Below the pieces are notes generated by a model, which saw nothing but the letters and a program-made list of their open reading frames with translations, was not told the DNA's origin and did no database searches. A stretch of DNA of 64,000 nucleotides from Chlorops oryzae. Taxonomy: Eukaryota > Arthropoda > Insecta > Diptera > Chloropidae. Positions 55,124-63,918 of this stretch are shown one piece after another. Within the stretch, counting starts at the first letter, position 1. Every line of letters starts with the position of its first letter. Location of the stretch: NCBI GenBank assembly GCA_020466095.1, contig CM035806.1, positions 59,162,722-59,226,721 on the forward strand, written 5' to 3'. The position numbers and the translations under genes were made by a program.

Positions 55124-57253
55124 ATGGCGTATAGAGCACATGAATCTCCGGGCGACGACCTTTTAGGCAAACATTTCAAAATTTATACCGACCATAAACC
55201 ACTGAAAGGAATAGCAAATTTAAAAGAGCAAGACACGAGATTAGGACGTTTTAGATTAAAACTTTTACAATATGACTTCGAAATTCTTTATAAACCTGGG
55301 AAGAACAACCTTAACGCGGATGCATTAAGCAGGCTTCCGAGTTCAGAGAGACCAAAAGGAGTAGTTACCCGATCAATGTCACAAGACACTCACGAACAAT
55401 TAGACGAATTACAAAACGTAATTGCGAATGACAATCTAAACGAAGATACAGCGGTGGTGCTTACTGATCCAATAGAAATACAAAAGGTGATGAAAATTTT
55501 CCATGACACCCCAATAGGAGGCCATAAAGGTTTTGAAAAAACCTATTCGCGAATCAGAGAACAATATAAATGGGAGGGCATGCAACAACAAATTAGAAAC
55601 TACATTAAAGCATGCGAACTTTCCCAGAAAAACAAAAGCTCTCGAGTAGACAAAATGCCTATGTCAATAACAGACACACCCCATAGACCTTTCGATAAAG
55701 TTTTTATGGACATAGTCGGTCCACTTCCCATTTCGTCCAGGGAAAATAAATACATTCTTACATTTTTAGATGACTTTTCAAAATATTTTGTATGTACAGC
55801 TATCCCAGATGCAGAAGCATCAACAGTAGCTAGAGCTTTTTTCAATGAAATCATTTCAAAATTTAATATCCCAAAAACGCTAATAACAGACAATGGGACC
55901 AATTTTACATCAAAACTCTTCAATGAAGTTTGTAAAATTCTTGGAATAAAGAAATCACAAACTTCACCCTACCACCCCCAAGCCAATGGTGCTCTCGAAA
56001 GGAGTCACCGACCTCTTGCGGAATTTCTCCGAAATTTTGTCAATGAGGATGGCACGAATTGGGATGAATGGCTGCATCATGCGATGCATGTACACAACAA
56101 CACAGTACATACATCCACAAAACAAACACCATGCAGAACACTTTTCGGCTTCGATTTCGAAATTCCCATTAAATTAAAACATAAACCGAGTCCACTGTAT
56201 AATTCAGACGATTACAGCAAAATATTAAAATTCCAAATCCAAAGAAGCCACGAAATAGTTAGAAATAATCAAAAGAAAGCAAAAGAGAATTCAAAAAAAT
56301 ACTATGATAAGAAAACGAAGATGAGGAATTTTGCAGTGGGCGAGAAAGTTTGGATTAAAAATCAGAACAGAATAAATAAATTTTCGGCAATCTGGGAAGG
56401 TCCTTATGAAGTCGTGTCCATTCCATCGACAAGTAATGTGCGATTGCGAATAAAAGGAAAAGAAAAAACGTTTCATAAGGATTTACTCAAACCTTTTGAA
56501 GATAAAATTGGCACAATCGAGACACTAAAAGAACAAGAATTAAACACTTTTTTAACAACAAAAAGTTCAGAACAGATATCAAACGAATTCAATAAGCTGA
56601 ACCAAAATATAGAAAATGGCAGAATAGACACATTTGCGAAAAATAAATCAAAAAATCGTTATTCAAATATACCCTGTTTTGAACACAGTAGAGTAAAGCT
56701 AAGTTCATCCGAACAATCAAATTATATCCATGCGAATTTTGTTGATGGATTTGACAGAAAAAGAGAATACATTGCCACTCAGGGCCCATTAATAAATGCC
56801 GTAAATGACTTTTGGCAAATGGTGTGGGATCAAAATTGTTATATCATAGTTATGCTATCGGGGATACAGGAAGATGGAACAGAAAAATGTTTTCAATATT
56901 GGGGAAAAAATACAGACACGTGCGTTAAGTCCAACAGTTTCATTATAAAGACGTTGAAAATAAATAAGACCGACTCTGGTATACAGAGCGAATTATTTTT
57001 AAAAAATCTGGAAACCAGAGAAGTCAGAAAAATTCTCCACTGGCAATTTTTAAACTGGCCGGACAATGGCACTCCGGAGCCAGCACTTTTACTAAAATTC
57101 TGGTTGGAAATACAAAATCACCAAAATTCGATAATAACAGAATATAGTTTGTCCAAAATAATAATACACTGCAGCGCCGGTATTGGCCGAACAGGTCCTT
57201 TGATAGCAATTGATATTGCCTTAAGGACCCTAAATTCAGGATCCAAAATGTAG
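55124..57253 (+). CDS. pol: RNase H-integrase-PTP polyprotein of PTP element B, 709 aa
   Basis: A single uninterrupted frame. The first 12 residues come from the TIR element; real similarity begins at LLGKHFKIYTDHKPLKG (RNase H). Integrase: GGHKGFEKTY (His pair), CELS where a second zinc Cys is expected, MDIVGPLP, ITDNGTNF, NGALERSHR (all three DDE acids), and IWEGPYEVV (GPY/F). After a linker of about 50 residues, the PTP starts at about residue 507: [63 protein letters not shown] and HCSAGIGRTG (57,167-57,196). A one-base insertion near 57,248 ends the frame in helix alpha4; the rest (REQRAGMITCMKQYKFVYDV) follows to 57,398. Retroviral Pol proteins do not carry a phosphatase. Confidence 0.92.
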   Translation: MAYRAHESPGDDLLGKHFKIYTDHKPLKGIANLKEQDTRLGRFRLKLLQYDFEILYKPGKNNLNADALSRLPSSERPKGVVTRSMSQDTHEQLDELQNVIANDNLNEDTAVVLTDPIEIQKVMKIFHDTPIGGHKGFEKTYSRIREQYKWEGMQQQIRNYIKACELSQKNKSSRVDKMPMSITDTPHRPFDKVFMDIVGPLPISSRENKYILTFLDDFSKYFVCTAIPDAEASTVARAFFNEIISKFNIPKTLITDNGTNFTSKLFNEVCKILGIKKSQTSPYHPQANGALERSHRPLAEFLRNFVNEDGTNWDEWLHHAMHVHNNTVHTSTKQTPCRTLFGFDFEIPIKLKHKPSPLYNSDDYSKILKFQIQRSHEIVRNNQKKAKENSKKYYDKKTKMRNFAVGEKVWIKNQNRINKFSAIWEGPYEVVSIPSTSNVRLRIKGKEKTFHKDLLKPFEDKIGTIETLKEQELNTFLTTKSSEQISNEFNKLNQNIENGRIDTFAKNKSKNRYSNIPCFEHSRVKLSSSEQSNYIHANFVDGFDRKREYIATQGPLINAVNDFWQMVWDQNCYIIVMLSGIQEDGTEKCFQYWGKNTDTCVKSNSFIIKTLKINKTDSGIQSELFLKNLETREVRKILHWQFLNWPDNGTPEPALLLKFWLEIQNHQNSIITEYSLSKIIIHCSAGIGRTGPLIAIDIALRTLNSGSKM

Positions 57254-57398
57254 ATTACCCGACACAGTAAGAATACTTCGCGAACAACGCGCGGGCATGA
57301 TAACGTGCATGAAACAATATAAATTTGTGTATGACGTTTTTGAACTGCTACGTCAAACAACAGTTGAAGCACAAAATTTAATAGTTAGTAGATTTTAG
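57254..57398 (+). pseudogene. Frameshifted C-terminal end of the PTP domain, element B
   Basis: After the frameshift at about 57,248 (AAAATGTAGATT against AAAATTAGATT in copy A), the other frame reads RLPDTVRILREQRAGMITCM and KQYKFVYDVFELLRQ, the Q-loop helix and end of a PTP. It stops at about 57,397. So the domain was complete before a very small indel. Confidence 0.8.
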
Positions 57399-58129
57399 AT
57401 TAGGTTAGAAAGACCTTAACAAAAATATTTACCATTACAGTAAAACCGACGACCACAGATACGGTAGAAATTCCGAGAATACGACACAATGACGCAAAAA
57501 CCTGCAGAAACAAACCAAACTTAAATTAATCGGCAGATAATTAAAAGATTACCAAACTCACAGGTTGTAGGGTAACCGTTCGATGTCTTCGACATCCGCA
57601 GAACAATTTCCTAACGGGAAAACTCTTTCGTTGTAAAAAACACAGGAGAGCAGTCAATCAATTGCCGGAGAAAAAGACAAACTTAAACCCCCGGACAGAA
57701 GCTTCACCAAATTCCGGTGAAAACAATATAAATTTCGCACAGAAGTTTTCCTTTCAGTAAAAAATTTGTTTTAAATTATTGCACAAATCACATCTGTTCA
57801 CAAAATTTTTCATTTCAATAAAACTTCTATCATACTGAACAAACTGATTCGAAGATGCTAACATAGCAGAAAAACATACGAAACGTCTGAGCGACATACG
57901 CAATGATAAATTCAAACCAGAGCTACAAGTATGCACATGCATATTATAAAGCGCCACACATAGAATTCGACGAACGAAAACGAAAACCAAACAACGAAAT
58001 TTGCATTTACTCAGCCAGCAAGTCTAAAACTGAAAGGCCTGTTCAAAAATTCTAGGCCAAACCAAAAAGTCAAAAATAAGAAAGCGTTTTCTAAAATTTT
58101 TGTTTTATAAAAATGTTTTTTTTATTTAT
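57399..58129. other. Non-coding region, duplicate of 32,767-33,640
   Basis: Same blocks as in copy A (ACCATTACAGTAAAACCGACG, CATTATTGCA...), with a deletion of about 90 bp near 57,525. No coding frame. Confidence 0.5.
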
Positions 58130-58676
58130 ACATCAGCCCACAACGCTGGGGGGCTGTCGTTAAATTTCCCATCCGGGGTTAAACCAACAGATAAATTTTT
58201 TGTATTGCGGGGAATATCCCATTTGAAGACACCTCCCGACTTGTCACAAAAAAGGACCGAACTCCGGGAGCAAACAAGTGTAACCGGTCTAAAAGGTCCG
58301 ATAGCCGGTAGGAATCATGAGCCCGCTCACCCTCTTTGTTTCGCACTGCATTAGCCTCTAGTTTTGTTCGCAATAGTCGTTGCGAAATATGGATCAAATT
58401 CTCCTCCCACGGGATGTCGAAATTGTACTCCTCACACCTCTCTGACAACGTAGTAATACGCCGCTGGTGTCCCCAGTCGCGCATTTTAATACCCTGGGCC
58501 TCCTCGTAGCGCAACCGCAAAACCATCTCCAGCACCCTTTTCAATATTATGACCATCCTAGGCCATACCTCGTCTATCTGGCAAAATACAGGGAGGGTCC
58601 GTTTTAAGCAGACGTCCACCTGATAATTCTCCTCCAAATGATAATCCGCGCAAAACTTTTCTAAATAAAACTCCAT
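58130..58676 (-). pseudogene. Antisense ORF carried by PTP element B
   Basis: ATG at 58,676; 165 codons open to 58,179 with no internal stop, from MEFYLEKFCADYHLEEN to FFVTSREVSS. A one-base deletion near 58,220 then changes the frame (NGIFPAIQK against EWDIPRNTK in copy A); in the other frame it ends SPPALWAD and TGA/TAA followed by AATAAAA. It confirms the reading frame seen in copy A, including Arg where A has a stop. No known family recognised. Confidence 0.62.
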
Positions 58677-59030
58677 GTCGAATAAGGGTAATAAAACGTA
58701 TTCCAGGACAATTTATATAAAAATTGCAACATAATTAGCAGGGGTTTCCAATATTTCAAACACAGCTAAAAACAAATCAACTATTCATTTTAAATATTAA
58801 TTAGGTCAAGAATATTGCAAGAAAGGTACTTTAGTAAGCATTTATAACATATAAAAGAAAGAAGAAATTGAATAAAGTTATGAAGTTAATGATAAACTTT
58901 TGACTTGTTAACTTCTGCAGACATCGATTTACCCAGTTACAAGTGCTGGCAGTAAATTGTTTTTAGTATTCTGGTGTACCACCTGAATACGACTCAAACA
59001 TAGTGTAAGGCAAATCAGCCTCACTCTAAA
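58677..59030. other. Junction region, nothing recognised after 58,785
   Basis: 58,677-58,785 repeats the sequence upstream of env in copy A, but at the splice-acceptor position it reads ACTATTCAT in place of ACTTTTCAG and diverges. 58,786-59,030 is unique here, with AATAAAG near 58,870; no gene. Confidence 0.45.
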
Positions 59031-60885
59031 CAATACCTTTTAGGCAAACATTTCAAAATTTATACCGACCATAAACCACTGAAAGGAATAGCAAATTTAA
59101 AAGAGCAAGACACGAGATTAGGACGTTTTAGAATATGACTTCGAAATTCTTTATAAACCTGGGAAGAACAACCTTAACGCGGATGCATTAAGCAGGCTTC
59201 CGAGTTCAGACAGACCAATAGGAGTAGTTACCCGATCAATGTCACAAGACACTCACGAACAATTAGACGAATTACAAAACGTAATTGCGAATGACAATCT
59301 AAACGAAGATACAGCAGTGGTGCTTACGGATCCAATAGAAATACAAAACGTGATGAAAATTTTCCATGACACCCCAATAGGAGGCCATAAAGGTTTTGGA
59401 AAAACCTACTGGCAAATCAGAAAACAATATAAATGGGAGGGCATGCAACGACAAATTAGAACCTACATTAAAGCATGCAATTCTGGCCAGAAAAACAAAA
59501 GCTCTCGAGTAGACAAAATGCATATGTCAATAACAGACACACCCCATAGACCTTTCGATAAAGTTTTTATTGACATAGTCGGCCCATTTCCCATTTCGTC
59601 CAGGGAAAATAAATACATTCTTACATTTTTAGATGACTTTTCAAAATATTTTGTATGTACAGCTATCCCAGATGCAGAAGCATCAACAGTGGCTAGAGCT
59701 TTTTTCAATGAAATCATTTCAAAATTTAATATCCCAAAAACGCTAATAACAGACAATGGGACCAATTTTACATCAAAACTCTTCAATGAAGTTTGTAAAA
59801 TTCTTGGAATAAAGAAATCACAAACTTCACCCTACCACCCCCAAGCCAATGGTGCTCTCGAAAGGAGTCACCGACCTCTTGCGGAATTTCTCCGAAATTT
59901 TGTCAATGAGGATGGCACGAATTGGGATGAATGGCTGCATCATGCGATGCATGTCCACAACAACACAGTACATACATCCACAAAACAAACACCATGCAGA
60001 ACACTTTTCGGCTTCGATTTCGAAATTCCCATTAAATTAAAACATAAACCGAGTCCACTGTATAATTCAGACGATTACAGCAAAATATTAAAATTCCAAA
60101 TCCAAAGAAGCCACGAAATAGTTAGAAATAATCAAAAGAAAGCAAAAGAGAATTCAAAAAAATACTATGATAAGAAAACGAAGATGAGGAATTTTGCAGT
60201 GGGCGAGAAAGTTTGGATTAAAAATCAGAACAGAATAAATAAATTTTCGGCAATCTGGGAAGGTCCTTATGAAGTCGTGTCCATTCCATCGACAAGTAAT
60301 GTGCGATTGCGAATAAAAGGAAAAGAAAAAACGTTTCATAAGGATTTACTCAAACCTTTTGAAGATAAAATTGGCACAATCGAAAAACTAAAAGTGCAAG
60401 AATTAAACACTTTTTTAACAACAAAAAGTTCAGAGCAGATATTAGACGAATTCAATAAACTGAACCAAAATGTAGAAAATGGCAGAATAAACACATTTGC
60501 GAAAAATAAATCAAAAAATCGTTATTCAAATATACCCTCTTTTGAACACAGTAGAGTAAAGCTAAGTTCATCCGAACAATCAGATTATATCCATGCGAAT
60601 CTTGTTGATGGATTTGACAGAAAAAGGGAATACATTGCCACTCAGGGCCCATTAATAAATACCATCAATAACTTTTGGCAAATGGTGTGGGATCAAAATT
60701 GTTATATCATAGTTATGCTATCGGAGATACAAGAACATGGAATAGAAAAATGCTTTCAATATTGGGCAAAAAATAGAGGCACGTGCGTTAAGTCCAGCAG
60801 TTTCATTATAAAGACGTTGAAAATAAATAAAACCGACTCTGGTATACAGAGCGAATTTACAATTTGTATGCAAAATTGTTTTTAA
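59031..60885 (+). pseudogene. pol: PTP element D: RNase H, integrase, truncated PTP
   Basis: Starts abruptly at ATACCTTTTAGGCAAACA (RNase H). A 16-bp deletion between TTTTAGA repeats near 59,130 shifts the frame. The main frame 59,239-60,885 (548 aa) holds integrase (GGHKGFGKTY, CNSGQK where the zinc Cys pair should be, IDIVGPFP, ITDNGTNF, NGALERSHR, IWEGPYEVV) and in-frame PTP up to CFQYWAKN and IQSEF. At about 60,858 the similarity ends, before the WPD loop and catalytic loop, so the phosphatase is dead. Confidence 0.87.
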
Positions 60886-61319
60886 TATATGCCGTTTACA
60901 TATTATTTAATTTTTTATTCCAATAGGTATCAACCAAGTTGTCATTACTTACTCTGATACGATCTGATATTTTAATTCTAGGTTTCAATCAATTAAAAAT
61001 GTATTTATTTATATAATACTTATATACCACCACCAATTTTTTTTTTCTTTTATATCAATAGACAATACAGAATTTAATGCATTATTTTAGCACCACTATC
61101 GTAGTCTTTTTATTCCTAATTGGTTCGAAATCCCTATATCCAATCTGAACGATTTACCATTTAATTGGATTATCTTTTTTTTTTTTACATTTGTTTTGCT
61201 TTTTATTTTTTAGTACCTTTTTCATTTTGGTTAACAATTCCCTTTCTTCGGCTGTTATTTCTGGTTCAAGAGTTTTTCGACTCCAATCGTTTTGTTGAGG
61301 CTAGGGTGTGTACTGAAAG
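60886..61319 (-). other. AT-rich region with a possible Ulp1-tail fragment
   Basis: Minus strand 61,165-61,275 reads LEPEITAEERELLTKMKKVL, which resembles KITANEHEYLTEIARQFKK near the C-terminus of the Ulp1 protein at 62.6 kb. That places a decayed piece of a second Ulp1 gene just beyond the LTR. The rest (60,886-61,160) holds nothing recognised. Confidence 0.35.
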
Positions 61320-62058
61320 GGACACACAGCCTAATGCCAGAACGTTATATATTTTACAACTCTAACTTCCTTCTTTCAAATAACCGCTACACCGAAGGAT
61401 TCTTTTCAACTCTTTTATTTATATCTCCAAACACTTGTTCTTATTACAATGGTCATTGCTAGCTCCTGACTTACACTCGAAAGACTTCCCTAATTTTCTA
61501 AACCACAATAAACGCTCACACTTGAATTGTTGTTGCCGTTGGGTCAGTACAAACCAATTCGAGCTGGAACGTTGGAAACTCAATCTCCAGTCCTCTTCCA
61601 ATTGTCGATCATCTGCTTTTATAAGAGGAAAGTGCCTAGCATGCACTTTCTGACTGGCCCTTCGCAATCCGCAACATCGTGCGCTGTGGCAATGCTTCTC
61701 GCGCTGCGACTGCTGACCCAGTTCTTGGTTGTGTCGTCATAGTCACTTGTTGCCTTATTTCTGTGTTCTGCTTGGCATTTGCTGATCATGCGGAACTGAT
61801 TCGTTCACCGTTTGTCGTTCTCGCCGTTCGTCTGTTTGTCGTTTGCGACTGATCATATTTCATCACTTGCTGCGGTTATTGGCTTCGACTTCGGAATTGT
61901 CTTGGTCGGTTGTTGTTTCGACCTTGACTATGAAATTGCAGTTTTGTCGGCTTTCACTTCAGGGTCGTTCGTTTATTTTCATTCGCTGCGGGTGTTGTTT
62001 AATTTGTTGTCGATCAGAGTCAACGTAAAAAGGTTGTGAGTAGAAACAGCTCACAACA
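61320..62058 (-). repeat. 3' LTR of the Ulp1-carrying element
   Basis: Minus-strand start TGTTGTGAGCTG at 62,058, preceded by a polypurine tract. It holds AATAAAAGAG near 61,410 as a poly(A) signal. The end lies near TGTGTCCCTTTCAG at about 61,313-61,330, judged from the end of similarity with 14,205. Copies: 1-487 and the split LTR at 6,292-6,493 plus 14,096-14,205. Confidence 0.8.
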
Positions 62059-62073
62059 TACCTCCCTCCTTCA
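62059..62073 (-). other. Polypurine tract of the Ulp1-carrying element
   Basis: Minus strand GAAGGAGGGAGGTA directly before TGTTGTGAG. It fixes the element's orientation and shows that the Ulp1 gene lies in the 3' internal region. Confidence 0.78.
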
Positions 62074-62510
62074 CTGAGTCACGAGTATCGTGCTTGACGT
62101 AGGCACGTAGGTGCTATTATTGGAATGTGTGTATTCGTATATGCTTTGTTGATTTGTCTACTGTTGTGGTAGGCCGTTGTTGATAACAACTAAGCCGAAC
62201 TTGGTGAACACTGCTCCTGCCGTAAATATTGCGTGACCTTGAAAATGGTGGATGTTCATTCTTTCTGAGTCGCTATCAGCTGATTATTGTGTGTCAGTCG
62301 ACTTTTTATAGTTCTAGTTCTGGCCATTAGTGTGATAACTATGGCGTATGCGTTTATGTTGGGTGTGATCGCGACCTGTGAGATGGTTGTGTTTTTATTT
62401 TTGTGTGGGGCGAAGGCAACTCACCCAGTTAAATTGTTATAATTGTACCCTTAACCCGAATTTTTCTTATAATTGTACCCTTAACCCGAATTTTTCGTAT
62501 AATTGAATTT
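62074..62510 (-). other. 3' untranslated region of the Ulp1-carrying element
   Basis: No frame. A 32-bp unit around AATTGTACCCTTAACCCGAA is repeated in tandem at 62,441-62,505. Confidence 0.5.
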
Positions 62511-63347
62511 TTACATTTGTTCTATTTTGAACCTTTCTGTTTTAGTAATTTTTACTCTAAACAGTTTATTATTTATTCTGACTCTTTTCTCTGTGTCGCA
62601 TTTTTTTGTATTTTTACTTTTTCGTTCTTTTTTAAATTGGCGCGCAATTTCAGTTAGGTATTCGTGTTCGTTTGCCGTTATTTTGCATTCTTTTTCTGTA
62701 TTTTTCTGTATTGACCAATTTGCAATTAAGGTCGCCAATAATTTTCTTGATATTTTTGCGCTTAATTTACAAAATTCAATTTCCTGTTGGTGTTCCTCTA
62801 ACTGTATGAAAAAATGTTCTGCGAAATTAAGTAAAAACAGGTCACAATCGAATTGATTTGGCTGTTGTGGACATTCTGCGTAATTAACTTTGAGGGTTTC
62901 ATAATCCCTCTTATTATTTAATTTTGTTACTATTTCAAAAAATTTTTCCATATTATTTCTTATTTCGTGTAACCCATTGGGTTTTAAGGAATAGAGAACA
63001 TAAAAATTTTTGTGCCTGATGATTATCAACATCCAATGGTTGTACTCACATACTGGAAAAATCCAGTTTTCCACGCTGCACACATCAACATTCCTCAACA
63101 AATTTTTCGCTCTGATTTTGGCAATGTTACTATCTGCTTGTACCATTGATTTTATCCCTTCACAGGAAAAAGAGCTAAAAATATGTACTGTGAGTTTTAT
63201 TAGATCGTGCTTTTTAATTAACCAGTTCAAGAAAACGTTGGTGTGTACATCCGTTAGCCATTGGTTCTTGATAATTCGTTCCTGGTCCTTTTTTTCTATT
63301 TTTATTGACCGAGATCCTTTTTTATATTCGCAAATTATGTTTGGCAT
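62511..63347 (-). CDS. Ulp1/SENP-like C48 cysteine protease carried by an LTR element, 278 aa
   Basis: Uninterrupted frame from ATG 63,347. The region KNQWLTDVHTNVFLNWLI (residues about 27-44) is the substrate-side start of a C48 domain. The catalytic His is His104 in YNHWMLIII; the oxyanion Gln and nucleophile Cys lie in CPQQPNQFDCDLF (Cys168). The place of the catalytic Asp reads LYSLKP, with Tyr where the left relic has Asp (LDSLKP). The last 80 residues are Lys-rich. Ulp1 enzymes cleave SUMO-like modifiers. It is directly upstream of 3' UTR, PPT and LTR, the env position of a retroelement. Gag and Pol are not in the window. The missing Asp may make it inactive. Confidence 0.8.
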   Translation of the reverse strand: MPNIICEYKKGSRSIKIEKKDQERIIKNQWLTDVHTNVFLNWLIKKHDLIKLTVHIFSSFSCEGIKSMVQADSNIAKIRAKNLLRNVDVCSVENWIFPVCEYNHWMLIIIRHKNFYVLYSLKPNGLHEIRNNMEKFFEIVTKLNNKRDYETLKVNYAECPQQPNQFDCDLFLLNFAEHFFIQLEEHQQEIEFCKLSAKISRKLLATLIANWSIQKNTEKECKITANEHEYLTEIARQFKKERKSKNTKKCDTEKRVRINNKLFRVKITKTERFKIEQM

Positions 63348-63610
63348 GTTTCAAAATGTACGGAAACAATTTTGAAAATTGAAAATCACTTCAAGCTTGT
63401 TCGAAACTGAAAAATAAACTTTAGAAATTCTCAATTTCGACCGCAGACTTGACGCTGACAGAAACCAGTTAAATTTTCCAATGTTTTGTTGTTTTTCTTT
63501 TGTGTTATTTTGCGTCTTGGAATACCTGAAAGAAAAATCAAAATTTGAAGTTAGCGTGTGCCGAGTCCCTAACTCCCTTTCTGTCTTTACCTTTTCTGCG
63601 CTCACTGTGC

Positions 63611-63681
63611 AGTGGCGCAGCGAGGGGAAGGGGTCATGGGGGTCTATCATGCACCGGGCGCTACTCGTAGGGGGCGCCAAA
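63611..63681 (+). mobile_element. hAT terminal fragment
   Basis: CAGTGGCGCAGCGAGGGGAA at 63,611, followed by GCACCGGGCGCTACTCGTAG and GGGGGCGCC, matches the typical CAGTGGCGTAGC...GGGCGCC ends of a widespread hAT group. Only one end is seen. Confidence 0.6.
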
Positions 63682-63757
63682 TGATCCTAAAGAAAAAATG
63701 ATAAATTTACCATTTCTTTTTCGGATTTGTTTATTGTTAAATAACACCTTAACACCT

Positions 63758-63918
63758 TAACACAAAGCCTTCGACGTCCGGGCTTAGATTGGAGTAAAAT
63801 GTTGCGGAAACAATTATTTTGATCTCTCATTCTTTCCCATGTAAAGAAGCTAGTGTTGAAAAATGTTTCCGAAACATTGTTTCCCAATCTAAACCCGGAC
63901 ATCGATGTCTTTGTGTTA
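63758..63918. mobile_element. MITE with about 60-bp TIRs
   Basis: TAACACAAAGCCTTCGACGT near 63,758 and its inverse (CATCGATGTCTTTGTGTTA) ending at about 63,918; between them GTCCGGG..TAGATTGG and CCAATCTAAACCCGGAC also pair. About 160 bp, no ORF. TSD not resolved because the left flank repeats AACACCTTAACACC. Confidence 0.75.

Larger units (their letters stand above)
52659..55157. mobile_element. 2.5-kb TIR element inserted in RNase H, 4-bp TSD
   Basis: Ends CGTCGCCCGGGGATTCATGT at 52,659 and the complement (CATGAATCTCCGGGCGACG) at 55,157. ACCT is duplicated at 52,655-52,658 and 55,158-55,161; removing the insert restores the RNase H frame seen in copy A. Near the ends the motif TGGCGTATAGAGCAAA occurs about six times in both orientations (52,868, 52,920, 54,890, 54,945, 54,955, 55,122). 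No transposase is seen. 54,252-54,749 has an open frame of 165 aa with hydrophobic stretches that I do not trust as a gene. Superfamily not assigned. Confidence 0.8.

Noticed and set aside
55600..55923. 107-aa minus-strand frame repeated at 30,988, 55,600 and 59,463
   Set aside because: Antisense of the integrase core; conserved only because integrase is. This differs from the 58.2/33.7-kb antisense ORF, which has no sense frame.
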